64,000 nt of DNA from Symbiodinium kawagutii. Its lineage: Eukaryota > Sar > Dinophyceae > Suessiales > Symbiodiniaceae. The notes below the pieces were generated by a model. It was not told the DNA's origin, did no database searches, and saw only the letters and a list, made by a program, of their open reading frames with translations. Shown one piece after another: positions 1-13,049 of this stretch (positions are counted from its first letter, which is position 1; every line of letters begins with the position of its first letter). A program made the position numbers and the translations under genes. Location: the NCBI GenBank assembly GCA_009767595.1, contig VSDK01001837.1, positions 343,799-407,798 of the forward strand, written 5' to 3'.

Positions 1-88
1 GCGGGCCCGCCAGGGCCTCCGCCAACATCTGCAGGGGCCGGCGGCTGTGCAGCACGGCGCGGGAGCTCAGCAAGTGCTCCACCACCGC
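1..88 (-). CDS. ankyrin-repeat exon (partial, runs off the window)
   Basis: Read on the minus strand, the sequence after a CCCAG acceptor at 89-93 stays open and gives AVVEHLLSSRAVLH, which has the second-helix pattern of an ankyrin repeat (VVE-LL---A). The 3' end of the exon lies outside the window. It is the lowest-coordinate member of a series of minus-strand ankyrin exons (about 1.1 kb, 3.7 kb, 8.0-12.8 kb). Whether these all belong to one transcript cannot be decided from the sequence. The ankyrin assignment rests on one helix only. Confidence 0.5.
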
Positions 89-705
89 CTGGGAAAGCCA
101 TGGGAAAGCCATGGGATTGGACAGTCAAATGCTTGGGATTTCAATGATTTTCAGATGATTCTTAGTGATTGTCAAGGTTGTTTTGTATTTGTCAATGATT
201 ATTGTCAATGATTTTCTTTCTTAGTGATTTTCCATGATTGTTTCATGGCTAATGCTGGCTGCACAATGGTATGAATGTATGAACAACAAAACAAAATACA
301 AAAGGAAAATGAATGATCATTGTTTGGATATGAGCCGCCAGGGCTGGTAGAAAGGTTGGTTGATCATCAAAGCAACGTACAGTCGTTAGTTGATGGCAGG
401 TGGTGAAGAATGCTTCATGATGTTCACCAAGAGCTGTTCGTCACAGGTAATTACAAATCACTAATGGCTAATGATTATCAGTGATCCAACAAAAACAGTT
501 TATCCATATCACATGGCTGCGGGTCACTACTCTGTGCCCTTATAGTGAACATCCCATAAAGGATGTTCATCCAACCCCCTTGAAGATTGTATCTGTCTCG
601 ATCATCTTGACATATCTTGACCCAGCCCTGTTCCCAGCTCGCCAGTGGTCCATGTGGTGGTCCCGTCATGGGGCCCGTCATGGGGCCCTCTCCCTGCGAG
701 GAGAC

Positions 706-784
706 CTGCGGGTTGCATCTCACAGGACGCGGGCCCCGCCTCTTGCCCCGCCCACACGGCAGTTTCCAGCACCGAATTCGAAAC
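706..784 (-). CDS. possible exon, unknown product
   Basis: Between a CCGAG acceptor and a canonical GTCTCC donor the minus strand is open in phase 0 and reads VSNSVLETAVWAGQEAG and onward. It is GC-rich relative to the flanks, as are other exons here. I recognise no family. It could equally be a chance open stretch; the only support is composition, two plausible splice signals and location in a minus-strand exon series. Confidence 0.25.
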
Positions 785-1039
785 CTCGGCCACAGCGCCA
801 AGGGCAAGGTGGGGCCATCAACAGAGTGGTAGCCCCTGGTGGCAACGGGGGGTTTCTAAGCCACAAATAAGCCTATAGACATGTAACTCTTGAATGATTT
901 GAATGCATGCATCTGAATATATCTAAATGGTACTCATTTTTGGTGCATGGATTGAACATGGCTTAGCTACGGTCCCCCAACACCACCAGTGGCAGGCGGA
1001 AGTTCCATCCACTTCCCTAGCGCGACGAGGAGCCAACCA

Positions 1040-1130
1040 CTGGGCATCGATGTCAGCGCGGGCTGTCAGGAGGACTTCAAGCACCTCGCGATCGCAGCCG
1101 GATGCGTTGCCCGAGCGACGCCGCAACAAT
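1040..1130 (-). CDS. ankyrin-repeat exon
   Basis: The minus strand reads CDREVLEVLLTARADIDAQ, a good ankyrin second helix plus beta-turn (EVLEVLL-ARADIDA). A GCGAG acceptor at 1085-1089 would start the exon in phase 0 at VLEVLL; the open frame extends further upstream without an obvious AG, so the 5' boundary is uncertain. Likely donors are a GC at the GATGCC step or a GT a few bases later. Fold and strand agree with the other ankyrin exons. Confidence 0.55.
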
Positions 1131-1139
1131 CACCATGTT

Positions 1140-3700
1140 GATTGGGTAAACGGGCTGAAGCTGGTGGATTTTATTGAGTAAACCGGCTAGCACATGCTAG
1201 AAGTGGTGGATCTTATTTGGGAAACTGGCTAGAACTGATTGGGCTCAATATTAAACTCAATTGGGTTACTGGTGTAAACCGTGATTAAACATGGTAACCG
1301 GTTTGAAACAAGTGTTTACTCAAATCACCTTGCGGATTTCAATTGATTTTCAAGTGAGTGGCGTTTTGATTTTATTGTGGGGATCTTTTTGGGAAATCTG
1401 AATAACCATGGCGCCATTCCATTCAAAAGTCTCCCCCTGATACAGCTGATTTCCAGTGTTTGCAATGATCATCCACGATCCATTGACGATAAGGCAATCC
1501 AGCGATACACTGGGCATCATATTCGTCCCTCACGTTTCTCAACCAGCGGACACAATAGGCCTCACCTTTGCTGAAATTACCAAAGGTCGCAGGTGGCGAT
1601 CAAAGGTGTCACATCCAAATTGCACATGTCAAATGCAATTGTCCCAGGCAATTCAGGCACTTGTTTCCCCACAGCCGGGCAAAGCAACCCCAGCAACCCC
1701 CACACCATCGAAAACCACTGGTTAATCACTTCTCAGCGACTGCAGTGACTGCACATGCCTGATTCAAAATTAGCTTCAAAATCCTGAAAAAATAAAAACA
1801 AATGGTTTCAGCGTAGTGACGCTTGTTGATTGATTTCGCAGTCTTGCAAGATCCCCTCGTCATCGGTACCAGAGATTGACAGTTTAAGAATCAGCAAAAA
1901 ATATTCAGCTGATCCCCTCATCATTGTCACCCCCGGACGAATCATTCACGATTAATTATTGGCCGATTGCCAACCAACCATCCACTACGCTTCTAGTCGC
2001 TATCAAAAACGGGCTGGTAACCAGCGAAAAATTCTACCGTTCGAACTTTGGTTGGCTCTTGGATGTGCAGCTGGGGTTATTACCACCCTATAAGTCAGCC
2101 TAAAACCTCCAAAAGACATGGTCAGTGACCGATTACGGCTGTGGGGGTGCACATCCAAGCTACCAGCTGCTATGGTAACTGGAAGCATCGACCATGACTG
2201 GTCGACTTCGATGGCTCCGGAGCCTCCACATGACCACTTTGGGCAGCACAGTGGAGTGCAGTTCGAGGCCCAGCGGCTAAATCCTGAGATCCATTAGGAG
2301 AGCTGTGCGAGTTTGGGATGTTTGGGACTTGTCAGAAGCAACCAATGGAAGGGGATGTGAGCAGAAACCACAGAGTGATGAAAACGATTATGTTGCTGAT
2401 TATGCATTTGTGCTTGTCTTGATGTCTTGGTAGTTGCTTTGGCTGGTCGCGGAACTCATTTGTTCTACTGGTTGGTGGCCTACAACACGCTTTCCTGTTC
2501 GCCAACAATTTTGTTCCTTAATTACCAAGGCTGTAGAATTGATACACGCTCACCCACCACTTCAATCATTTGCATATATATATATAATATTTTGATATAG
2601 ATAATATGTTGTACATGTTGGGTTGAAAGAAGTGATGGATTGTTTCGGGCTGCGCTCCATCGCACTGAAACCATACTGTGCTGCAGGGTGTGACCTCTTC
2701 TTTCATGTGTGGTCATGATGTTTCCTGATCCAACCTTGGAGGCCTCATGCAGCTACCAATGCCTGATGGTGGTACAGTATATGGTGGTTGGTAGTTACTT
2801 GCAGAAAATAATTCATCGATAATTACTTGATAGTATCCTCCACCTGTAATGGCGCTTATTAGCACCAAATCTGAATGGTGTTTATTCATCACCAGCCCAT
2901 TCGGAGAAACGTATGGAAACATCCCAGGAACGGTGGGCAAATCCACAATATCGGGCAACGCAAACCGCGCTCACCAGGAAAGTTGTTTGTCAATGCTAGG
3001 GGTTCCGTAGGTGTCACCATTTCTGGGATTGTGAGCACTCCAAACCTTGAAAGCAATATGTGAAAGCCTAAAGATGTGGGTCCAATATTTTGCATTGATC
3101 AGAACCTATATCATTTACCTGACAAAAGCTGCCAAACATGGTTGCTATGGCACGGTCTGACAATGTTTGAAATGGGGACCGGAAATGAAAATCGTTGATC
3201 TGCACATATTTATGTATAAAGGAAAGCCGAACCTGAACCCAACCAACAGGGATGTACCAACTGCTGCCAACACTATTAAAATGATTGCAAATATCGTCCG
3301 TTCTCGTCCCCTCAGTTTGGACCCATGTCCCTGATATTAATCAATGCCCGTCACCCATCATGGTAGTGATAGGAATATTTTGGAAAAGGGGGTCCACATC
3401 CACCATGACGTGCGATGTAAGGTATGATAGAGGCACATCCGCTATAGGAGTATCCCCTCTTGTGCTAACAAACCTGCCATGAGTGATGCAGGTTCGTGTA
3501 CATCCCTGGCCCCTCTTGGTTAGTCTTGGTGATGATCCTGCGGAACGGATTGATGTGCGTGATATCTCCAGGAGCTGATCGGAGCTGATATCCAACATTA
3601 TCCAACATGGATGGAGCTCATAGTTCTCCCCATTTCTCCCCTTTATCATCGTTTGCGGGTCAGATCACCTCAGCCGCCCTCAGGTCCCTTCTGCTGGTCA
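1140..3700. other. non-coding stretch (intron or intergenic) with one MITE
   Basis: No reading frame here has coding character; the short ORFs present are AT-rich and lack splice context. The stretch contains the inverted-repeat element at 2058-2159, a TATATA run near 2577-2590 and TGATTT-type low-complexity sequence at the left. Nothing else recognised. Confidence 0.5.
2058..2159. repeat. MITE-like element, family B
   Basis: The ends are a perfect 12-bp inverted repeat, CTTGGATGTGCA and TGCACATCCAAG, around about 80 bp that also contain GGGTTATTACCA and TGGTCAGTGACCG. A related sequence (GTGCAGCTAGGGTTATGACC ... ATGGTAAGTGACCGCTTAC) occurs at 39818-39935. Two separated copies with matching ends support a non-autonomous inverted-repeat transposon. 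No protein is encoded. Confidence 0.6.
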
Positions 3701-3703
3701 GGC

Positions 3704-3775
3704 GTCGGCATGGGCTTGCAACAGTTCTTTGACAATGTCCAAATGCCCATGGCGACACGCGCAGTGCAAGGCTTC
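3704..3775 (-). CDS. ankyrin-repeat exon
   Basis: A 72-nt minus-strand exon (24 codons, phase 0 at both ends) between an AAGAG acceptor and a GC donor. It reads EALHCACRHGHLDIVKELL then QAHAD. This is a near-consensus ankyrin core: LH-A---GH--IV--LL---AD. Non-canonical GC donors are common in this window and in dinoflagellates. It lies downstream, in the direction of transcription, of the beta-rich exons at 4.4-6.3 kb, so it is either part of a different gene or of a longer mixed-domain gene. Confidence 0.7.
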
Positions 3776-4417
3776 CTCTTGATGAAATGGAATCCTCAAT
3801 GACCCGAGTCCCCGCTGCTTGGGAGAGCTGGCTCCTGGTTGGTTAGGTGTGGGACTCATGGATGATCAAAGCTGGTGGATTGGTCCAGCTCGATGGGGAG
3901 ACAGTGGGATCATTTCACATATCATATTATCTATCATCTACAGGAGGGCGTTTGTCGCAAAGTGAGTGTGACAATGGAAACACCATGAAACACCTAATTT
4001 TTCTTGTAAAGATTGAGTCTTGAGGGTTCTAGATATATCAAGCTAAGGGTAACGAAAGTTCAATAGATTTTGTTGCCATGCAAAAAAAATATTGCCATGC
4101 AAAGCTGGCAACAAAATCCAAATGCTAACAATCTGTGCCACCTGTGCATTTTGATTCGTACATTGATTGGGGATTATACAATTTTGTATGGGTACGATTT
4201 GTTCTTGATACATCTTGATACTGAGTTCAAGGGCACAGTTGCCACTCTCAAAACGGAGTATCTACTGCCGTTTTGTGAAGCATCATGAAATATCTTGGTC
4301 TCTTGGCAGGGCGCAATTTGCTGGATGCAGGATGCACACCCCCATGCCACGCCTCTGATGCGCTAGGCCGCCCCAACATCTACGACTGCCCCGTTGCCCA
4401 TGGGTCTCCCCCGCCAC

Positions 4418-6338
4418 GTCGATCCCATAGCTTCCAAGGGGCAGGTCTTCTCGCGAAGCGAGGTACCGGGACTTGGAGTTGTCCTTGACGCCCTCGATCT
4501 CGTACTCGCCTGGCGGGAAGCACCGCACCCTGGCCACAGTCCTGGCCACCCTGGGAATGCTGGGCCTTGCCGTTTTGGTTGTCCTTGGGAGTTCAAAAAT
4601 TCTCAGTTTCACGTATGTTCCAGGCAGGTTAGTTTACCAAAGAGTATGGCTCTTCCAATTGAACAGGGAGGATATGGGCGAATGTTCATCAGCATCAAGT
4701 AGGATGCGCTTCAGCCCTTTTACTTTGGGAAGCTGGAAATTGGTTTGGTCCATCAACCATTATTTCAGCAGGTTGGGCAGCGGAGACACTTGGACGAAAA
4801 CCACCAACAAACAAGGAACCACGACATTTCGGACACTGGCCACAACACCTCCATTAACAAAACGGATGACATGATCACTGTTTGAAGACGCTGGATATGA
4901 GCAACGCGCTGCACTTGAGAAGTCCGATGTCACATCAGGATGTCTCAAGTTGTGAATGCCTTGGGCCGCATACTCTCAAGTCCATCGGTTTATTCATCCT
5001 TCTGTTGCTGCAAGCTCAGCACAGTTTGATGCAAATAGTGGTAACCATCCCCAAAACGAACGGAAACAAACAAAACCTGGTTGTTATATGTTGTTATGTT
5101 GACCTGGTGGTTACGTAAAAGAAAACAGTCCCGGTTGTGAACTTGCAAATTTCTGGTGATGATTGCGATGAATGCTTCTAACCCCAAGCCCTCTCTGGCC
5201 CTTGGTCTTTCAGCACCCGCAGCAGCCGTGCCTGATGAGTAGATGGCCACCACTTGTCCCACATCACCGGGGACCAAGATCCAATCGCCGCTGCTGCAGT
5301 AGATCGGTGCCTGGTTCACTAACGAAAGTCATGCAAAAGTCCGATGCTTTAGACAAAAGGATTGAAATCACCAGGAGCACCAAATAACTATCATAACTAT
5401 CCGAATAGCCATCTCACCCAAAGAACTAACTGACTAGTGAGCCTATGTGAGCCTTATCGATGGTTTGCTCCCACCATTGTGCATGAAGCGGTGGGACCGG
5501 CTACTGCCCACCTTGATGTAGACCGTTTCACCGGCTTTGATCACGTAGCTGTTCTCCACAGCTGTGGAGGTCAAGTGGGGCATGCAATGGTAGCGGGAGA
5601 CGGCGCAGGTGATGTTGCCAGTGTTGATCATCAGCCTGGGACCAGCGTCCACCATCAACTCATGGGCTTGGGAACTACCGTGGAGTGGCGAAAGTTTCCT
5701 CAACATGGTGGACGAAGTACGACTAAGGCGTTCAACCTGTCCATTGCCGTGGCACCCGAGAAAATCTAGATTGGATGATTCCTAGCGTTCAAAAACACAA
5801 AGCTATAGCAATTTGAGCTGTTGAACGCCTCCTAACCTCCACACAAATAGGGGCCCTTGGCCGCCCTTTGACTAGCCACATACCTTCATCATGTCACGAA
5901 TGGCGGGAGAACTCACGACTATCAACCATTAACGCGCTCTCTCCCATTAGCCCATTGACGTGGTTCACTTGGGAAGTCCAATGGGTGGGGGGATCCATTA
6001 ATTTTCAACTACACCCATTGGACTATAGCCACAGCCATTGGACCACTGATGATCAATTCATGAATCAACAGTTAATGGGCCTATAGCTAGCAACCACCAC
6101 TGACCATAGATTCTCAACATTTCTCAACCACTAAGTACTATGATAACCATGACGTGATCACGACTCACCATTCCCAACCTCGGTCACCAATGACCATCCT
6201 GGCACCAAGGCGCTGGTCATCGAAGCGATCCGGCGACTCGGGATCCAGTTCGATGTCTTCCAAGATACCGGAGACCCATTGGCTGCTGCCGGGGTTGCCC
6301 TGGAAATCTGCCAAGTTGAAACTCACACGAGCTCCCAC
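4418..6338 (-). CDS. multi-exon gene fragment, beta-rich protein of unknown function
   Basis: Four minus-strand exons look coding: 6188-6338 (CAG acceptor, GT donor; VGARVSFNLADFQGNPGSS, then GILEDIELDPESPDRF), 5512-5674 (54 codons after one base, ending VENSYVIKAGETVYIK before a GTGGGC donor), 5232-5310 (phase 0, APIYCSSGDWILVPGDVG then QVVAIYSS, GC donor) and about 4418-4529 (FPPGEYEIEGVKDNSKSRYL). The 5512 to 5310 junction joins in phase; the other junctions do not close, so at least one exon is missing. Segments of the form G-W-LVPGD-G-VVAI resemble small SH3/KOW-like barrels, but this is inference. Function unknown. Confidence 0.5.
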
Positions 6339-8007
6339 CTGCCAGCAGCCATGGGGCAAGGGGCACCAACAGCTGTTGAGGGGAAGCAGTTTTTGACTCT
6401 TTACGATCTTTCTTCGGCAGTCCCTGGAGATCAGTACATCTGCTCGTATTTCGACCCTGGTGATGATGAAACTTACATATTGCGATCGTTAATGGCAAAC
6501 CGGAGTGCCTGCCTCAGCCAACTTAGATACGATTGGCACCTTTTAAGATCCTGAAACCCTTGTGTGGTTCATGTCTGATTTCGTTGCTGTGCGATTTTCC
6601 CAGCGAACACAGCAAAGAACGGAGAGGATAATAACATTCATTCTTCCCACCTCCGCTAGTGACAGCAATAAACATACGCCCGTTTCCAAACTATGGCTGC
6701 TAATCTACTTTCAAGATATCGTGGGCAAAAAATTGGCCACGCCTTCCATGCCAAAGTGATTTTTTCCCTTTTGGACTCTGACAAAGCACAAGTGGAGCAA
6801 ACAAGTTCAATGCACAAATCTATCCCTGCCACAAGTGTGATTTGAGTATTCCGCAGCCTCCACCTCAACAATCTTCCAGCAAAAACAAGAAACATTGAAC
6901 CCACCTCGACCAAACTTCCTACATTTCCGGCGGATGACAACCAGCCTCAACGTTCAGCAGGTTGTCAGCGTCACGGGGAAGGTGCCAGTCCAACAGAGAA
7001 TGGTGGACTGGAAAACAGTTGCATGGCGTGTTCAGCTTGGCACTCATGAAGAGCAAAAACTTCACCTTGCCAGTGCGATGCAGTTTGCCTTTCCATCCCT
7101 ATGTTGGTCGGTGACTGCAATAGCACATGCTTTCCACAAAACGGGGGCAAGCTGAGCGTTCTGGGTAGGAATGTCTTTCTTGCAGCAAAGGCGGTAAGTC
7201 GATACTGTGCGGCTATCTTAAAATTCAACCTGCATGCCAACAACATCTAAAAAAGTATCCAAAAACCAGGTTTAACTGAGCCATCAGTAGCCTCATCCTC
7301 TTGGGAAGCCTTCTTGAAGGTTGCTTTCTTCTGATTGGACCACGGCACCAAGCTGGCAGCTGAAAGCATGAACTCGTTTGGGTAAGGTGGCTGATGATCG
7401 GCTACTTGAGCAACGCTCCAGTAGATGATCACTAATGATTGGCAATCGGTAAACCAGCACCAATTTAAGCATAGTTTGGCGGTGATTTGCAAACAAATAT
7501 AGAATAATTTCACCTTGGTGATGAAGCCCAGCAATGCCACGGTGTGGGACACTTGGCATCAAACATAGGCGGTTTATTATGTTTATTGATATGGATTTCC
7601 CACGCAAATGCAACCTACCAAGTATATAGGATGAACATAGGACCATTGTCAATGTGCAGCGCATCAGTCCAGCGGATTTCCGCTGAACTCTCACCTGGAC
7701 TAAACTGACCAAACCACCCAACATATGACTGGTCAATAGCTTGTACCCCTGGTATGCCATCATTAGCCATTGCCTTCCCCCATTATTGTTGATTCTTCCC
7801 CCCTTAAAATTGATGGTTGACGCTTGACCCAACTCGCCATATCAAGAAGTTACATTTAGCAACACCTAGAAACACTCAGAAACACCCAGCCCAAAACACC
7901 AGGAAACATGAAGAACCCCCCAAGAAACACAAGGAAACATCCCAGAAACATCAAGAAACACCACCCACCACCCACCAGCCACCAGCCACTCCTCCTGCCC
8001 CAGGCAC
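6339..8007. other. non-coding stretch
   Basis: No exon with convincing residue pattern and splice sites was found here. The 179-codon minus-strand frame at 7293-7832 is AT-rich, has no recognisable domain and is probably chance. A run of AAACACC-like units (AGAAACACCCAG, GGAAACATGAAG) occurs at about 7855-7970. Confidence 0.4.
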
Positions 8008-11000
8008 GATGAGCAGCTGCCCATGTTCCACCGCCAGGTGCAGCGGCGTCACGTCCGACACCGCGGTGCGGGCGTCCAGATCCGCACGCAGCCGCAGCAC
8101 GGACTCCGCGGCCCTGACCGTGGAGGTCTTGGCGTCCTTAGGGGGGCGGTGGTGGTGGGGGAGGTGGGTTGGGGGTGGGTGGAGGGGGGAAGGTGGGTTG
8201 GGGTGGTGGAGTTGAACTCAAGGTGGGGAGGTGCAGGGGGTGGTGGGGTTGGGGGAATGACCCAGGCTGGTGGATGAACTTGGAGGATTTTGTTGGGGTG
8301 AAGTGATGGCAGAGCCTTTGATGGCCAAGCCTTTGATGGTTGACGACGATTCATGATGGCTTTTCATTCCAGAGAAACCAACCCAAAAAAGGCAGCCTTG
8401 TCATGACTAGCCGTTGTCAGGCCTATTTCAGTCTTATGTCTTGCTGTTGTTAAAGGCAATGGCTCGTTGACAAAGAGGGATTCTGGCAACAAAAAAGATC
8501 CCCTTAAAAATAATTCTCCCCAGTATTGCGAAGCGCCAGGTGGCGAGTTCCTGCATGAACAAGAACACTGTGATCGAATATTGGTGGAACCATTCTCATG
8601 ACTCAACAAACAAAATACTATAGCCAACTACATGGTGGCGTAAACCATGAATTATGACCATATACTATGGGTGCGTATAAGAAATGGCATTAATCATGGT
8701 ATACCCCACGAGCAGCTTGGTGCATTAAACGAAGGGCGACCGGCAACTGGCCACTGCTTTCTTCGCTGCTGCCCAGGCTCAACCAAGGCTCGTCCAAAGG
8801 GAGTTTGCATCATGTCGATGACCTGGGCAGGGCAGGTGCACAGGACGAGGCACAGACTTTTTGACAACGAGGCAGTCAACGACCCCTGGGAAGCAAACAT
8901 CTTAACCCCAACACCTGGGAAATTTCACCAAACCCTGGGAAGTAAACGTAGAACTCCTTGAGTTCACCGTCAGTTCATCATCATTTTGATCATCCGCCTT
9001 GCCATCATAGATGATCATCATAAAGCATCATAGGGCATCATAAAGCAGCAAAAAATCATGATCATGAAGCATCATCACTAAGTGCCATGAATCATCGTGG
9101 TTGAACATGCGGTAAGATTCCCAGTGATGCAGGGCACTTATCCATACTGTTGGGGTGTTGATGGCACTGTGGGGGCCCAACCTCATACCTGGAGTTAATA
9201 ATCGATTCTCATTGTCACCAACCTCATTTCTCAGGATTACTCATGCAAAGTCATATGTTCCAAGAACTTGCGGCAACCATTTCTATGGACCAATCCATCT
9301 GCCCCCTTTCCGGTTGCCACGCCCCAGGTCCCCCCATGGTGATGCCTCCCAGTGGTCCATCCTCCCTGCCATGTGCAGAATCGTCTCGTCGTACTGCGCC
9401 AACGCATTGATGACCACGCCCCGAGCCTCCCGCAGAAGCCATCGGCACACGTCGGTACACAGATCCTATGCGCAGCTGCCGTGGTGAAGCGGCACAGGTC
9501 ATTCAACGAGCTGCCAGGACCAGTGGCATGTCAAAATGGCGGATGACATCCACCTCAAAACCGTGGGAAAATGAACATTTGATATGCTCTTTGTCAGGTT
9601 GCCCTGGCCCCCAGGAAAAAAGCACATGGAAGACACAATTATGCTAGGCGGCCCTCACAGTAAGCAAACAGCTGAAGATCCAACACGTCGGAACTGTCAT
9701 AGGGCAGCTTCACAAGTCTAAGAAAAGTTCAGTAGACCAGGCCCAAACCATGCCATGGAGTTGAATCGTTTCCTGCCACAATTCCAATCCTATTTGATCC
9801 AATTCCAACAGTCGACTTTCATTGGTCGCTACCTGTAGGGGATCGTTCAAACCAAGAACTTGGGATAGGATAATTAGGTTTTTTCTATGCCAAACTGTTC
9901 AGCTTTGATATTCTTGACATGCATTGCACGCACTTTCCATCTATGTCAGCCCATTTGCTGCTTTTCTTGTCGTTCTGGTTGCTGCTGCTGATCCTACCCT
10001 ACGCTTCCAGTCACCATGAAATAGTAGGTATTACCAGTTCTGGTTTCCACTATTGTTATTTGGGGTTAGTTACCTACTATAATGGTAATTGGAAGCATAG
10101 GGCAGGCGATGTCCCATGTTGAGAGTGAGTCCTCCACGGCAATGTGCAGCGCAGTGAAGCCCCACACACTGGACTTCTGCGGATCTGCATGGGCATTTAG
10201 CCTCGGTGGTGAATGGTGTCCCTTCGCAGGCATTCCGTGCTGGAATCAGCTTCCTTATCATGACGCTGGTTGTGGTTTTGTATGTTTAGAAGCTGAGTCC
10301 AGCAATGGATGTGGTATATTTTGTGAGGAATATTGTTGAACTTTGTTGGTTTACGACTTTATCAAATCACGAATGTGAATCAGAACGCGGCCATAACTCA
10401 CAAAAATCAACAACACCCACGGCAAAACACACGGCTACAATTGCTCAGTGACATTCCTGACAGTAGCACAAACTAGTAGGACAAATCAACACGACTTCGT
10501 GGTGACCCTTGTGGCAGGATAGCTACGTTGATTCATGGCATCATTCTGCATGATGATTTTAGACCATCCTTGACTGGCATTTAACTAGCATGAAACAATT
10601 TGGCTACAACCAGCACCAGCTAGTTGTTTCCACGAATGCACTGCTTGTTACGTACCTCCTGTTTTGGTTGGCTACATGTTCCCCATTTCAGTTGGCCAAA
10701 GGTCAACCAAATGATCAACTGTGAAATTCGCATCCTTCATCATTCACCACCATTGATCAACCCTGAATCATCGCTTCATGAGTTGTGATCCAACCAATGC
10801 CCATGGGCCATATTCTGCCATCAACCATCATTAGCCCACCAACCATCAAAACAGTGAACAGAACCATCAGTTTGTATACCTTTCATTTGACAGCTTATCT
10901 TATGATCATGAACCATCATCAACCATGAAATGACCACCATAGACCATAGCCATCATTTTAAATCACCAAACATTGTGAACCATCACCGGCAATTGTGAAC

Positions 11001-12783
11001 CATTGCCATGACGAATGATGCATTGAAGCCGCGCAAGGCCTTCCCTTGCCATCCAAGGCGCAAGTACTCAGCGACTGAGACATGACCGCCGCTGCAGGCA
11101 GTCATGAAAGGGGTCAAGTACTCGTTGTCGAAGCCATCCAAATCAGCCCTGGGCCCACTGGGTGACTGCGTCACTGGGGTCACTGGTGGAGGCACCAAGC
11201 AACTGAGCCACTGCAAGACCAAGACAGGAGCCACAGAAAGCAACGGCTAGCCGTGACCGGGTTCCCCTCGCCTCGCTGAGACCAAGAACTGCACCATTTC
11301 CAAATGGCCCTCGAAGGCTGCAAGACCCAGAGCTGTGGGGCCCTGCAAGCTGCCAGGTTTGCACCATCAGTGGTGACAAATCCCAAGATGTCGTGTCATA
11401 CATTGTTTCGCCTGTATGAACTTAACGATAGATAGATAGATAGATAGATAGATTGATAGATAGATTGATAGATTGATCGATGGATGGATGGATGGATGGA
11501 TGGATATGCATGTGCGACAATATCTCCATTTTTACATCCAGGCTTCTATCTGCATGTAAAAATCACTGAATAGAAATTGATATATCAGATATGATCCGAT
11601 GTCTGTCTCTCTGAATATCTGCTTGTGATTGTGTGTATGTAGAGGGGTGGTAGGCCACCCGAGGTGAATCTTGCTGAACGGAGTGGATAAATCAAAAAGT
11701 TATTGAAACCTGGGAGGGGCCAGGGCACTTCAAGGGATGAAACGCATTATCAACAGCGAAAAGATGCGAACAAACTCACATGCAAAGAGAGGAAAGGTAT
11801 TGCGACAATCCAACAATGAATCAACCCATGACTTTTTCGATGCCAACCCATAAGAAAAGAAGCTTGGGGGCATTTGCTGTTTCCTTCTGTCGGGGCTATC
11901 AGGGTTTCTTCAAGATCTTTTGCGCCCTTGCATGGTTCAACCTCACATTTACCCCTGTGAATCCGCAACCTGAATTAATCAGCTAAAAATCTATCCAAAG
12001 TCTCCTGCAATAGTTTGAAGCCCCCCGGGTTTCTCGCAGAACCCGGCCTCTTCATCGCAAGCTTCCACCATCGCACGGGATTCCACGAGAAATTGCGCCA
12101 CTTCCAGGTGTCCCTCTTGAGCTGCGACGTGCAATGGCTGCACATCATTCTCCTGGCAAGCATCGTTGAGGGAGGGGTGGCGGCTGGCAGAGGTATGTGT
12201 GAATGACTGCGCTACAAAAAACTTCGAAGGAAATGGCTGGTGCCTCCGGTCTGTAGCGGCGAAGCCGCAGGCCTCTTTGCCTGGATGAATGCTTTCGAAC
12301 TCGTTCTTGTCAACCTTTGTCATGTCAGTCATGTCATCTCCGCTGGAACCAATGGATTGTGGTGAAGCCGCTTGGAAGCCAGTGCCACTGCCAGTGATCC
12401 CGCTAAAATCCAGCACCAGCTGTGTGAACGAAGCACTGCCAGGACATACTTTGGCACACCGATTTGGGCAATGTGATCGTCGGTTGTGATGGTGCGATGA
12501 CCCAACCCTCAATATGGATATTTCCCGGACATGGCGGTATTTATCACATCCATCTGTGTTCAACATGAACTTTGTTGGCATCCTCAGGAGTTCTCCTTGC
12601 TTCTATACATATTACGTACATGAATGCACTATAACATGTTGACCCCCCATGACTATAGAACCTGGTGTTCCAGCTGGACAGCCGACCCGTCCGAAATGTT
12701 GACGGGGCAGGCCCACTCCACCAGGATTCGCACGATCTGCAGGTTGCCCTGGACCCTGGAGCAACAGTTGGTGGCCAAGTGTG
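8008..12783 (-). CDS. ankyrin-repeat protein, seven phase-consistent exons
   Basis: Seven minus-strand exons join without a phase error: 12692-12783, 12048-12152, 11272-11342, 11050-11148, 10132-10201, 9370-9465 and 8008-8136. They encode about six ankyrin repeats in series; clear cores are QPLHVAAQEGHLEVAQFLV, ALGLAAFEGHLEMVQFLV, TPFMTACSGGHVSVAEYL, FTALHIAVE and TPLHLAVEHGQLL. Donors in order are GA, GC, GC, GC, GA, GC and GT; every acceptor is AG. Exon 11050-11148 is 99 nt, one 33-residue repeat. Ankyrin arrays bind other proteins; no catalytic domain is visible in these exons. The first exon needs one base from an upstream exon, and the last ends in phase 0 with no stop, so both ends are incomplete. 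The RING exons upstream may be part of the same gene. Confidence 0.85.
9997..10102. repeat. MITE-like element, family A, copy 1
   Basis: The ends are inverted: CCCTACGCTTCCAGTCACCAT at the left (first 20 bases matter) against ATGGTAATTGGAAGCATAGG at the right. A second copy with the same ends and the internal string TTTGGGGTTRGTT lies at 44643-44742. It sits inside an intron of the ankyrin gene, about 30 bp beyond the donor of the exon at 10132. Short length, inverted ends and two copies indicate a non-autonomous DNA transposon. Confidence 0.7.
11427..11506. repeat. GATA/GGAT microsatellite
   Basis: A tetranucleotide tract that begins as (GATA)n, passes through GATT and GATC variants and ends as (GGAT)n. 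It lies in an intron of the minus-strand ankyrin gene. The graded change of unit suggests slippage and point mutation from one ancestral tract. Confidence 0.9.
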
Positions 12784-12934
12784 CTCGCTTAATGTGATCA
12801 TCTAAGTGTTGATCAAATTATCCACTTATCAACTTACTTACCATGCAGCCGTTTTTCTGCGTCTTGTCAAGTTATCAGATATGTCAATGTGTAAGGCGCG
12901 GCAAATGTACTGGAACAGCATACACTGAACTTGT

Positions 12935-13008
12935 GCGGGAAAAGTCCCAACTAAGGTTGCACTCCCATTGCTTCGAAGCGCCAACTCTGAGGGATTTGCA
13001 GCCAGCAT
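12935..13008 (-). CDS. possible exon upstream of the ankyrin series
   Basis: After a CTACAG acceptor the minus strand reads MLAANPSELALRSNGSATLV in phase 0. The residue mix is protein-like and the position is directly upstream of the first assembled ankyrin exon, but no motif is recognised and the donor is not clear. It could be a spacer exon of the same gene or a chance frame. Confidence 0.3.
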
Positions 13009-13049
13009 CTGTAGAATACCTGTGAATTTAACTGACCATACCATCATCA

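Noticed and set aside
11991..12581. 196-codon minus-strand frame read as one exon
   Set aside because: Only 12048-12152 has ankyrin character and proper splice sites; the remainder is intron that happens to stay open.
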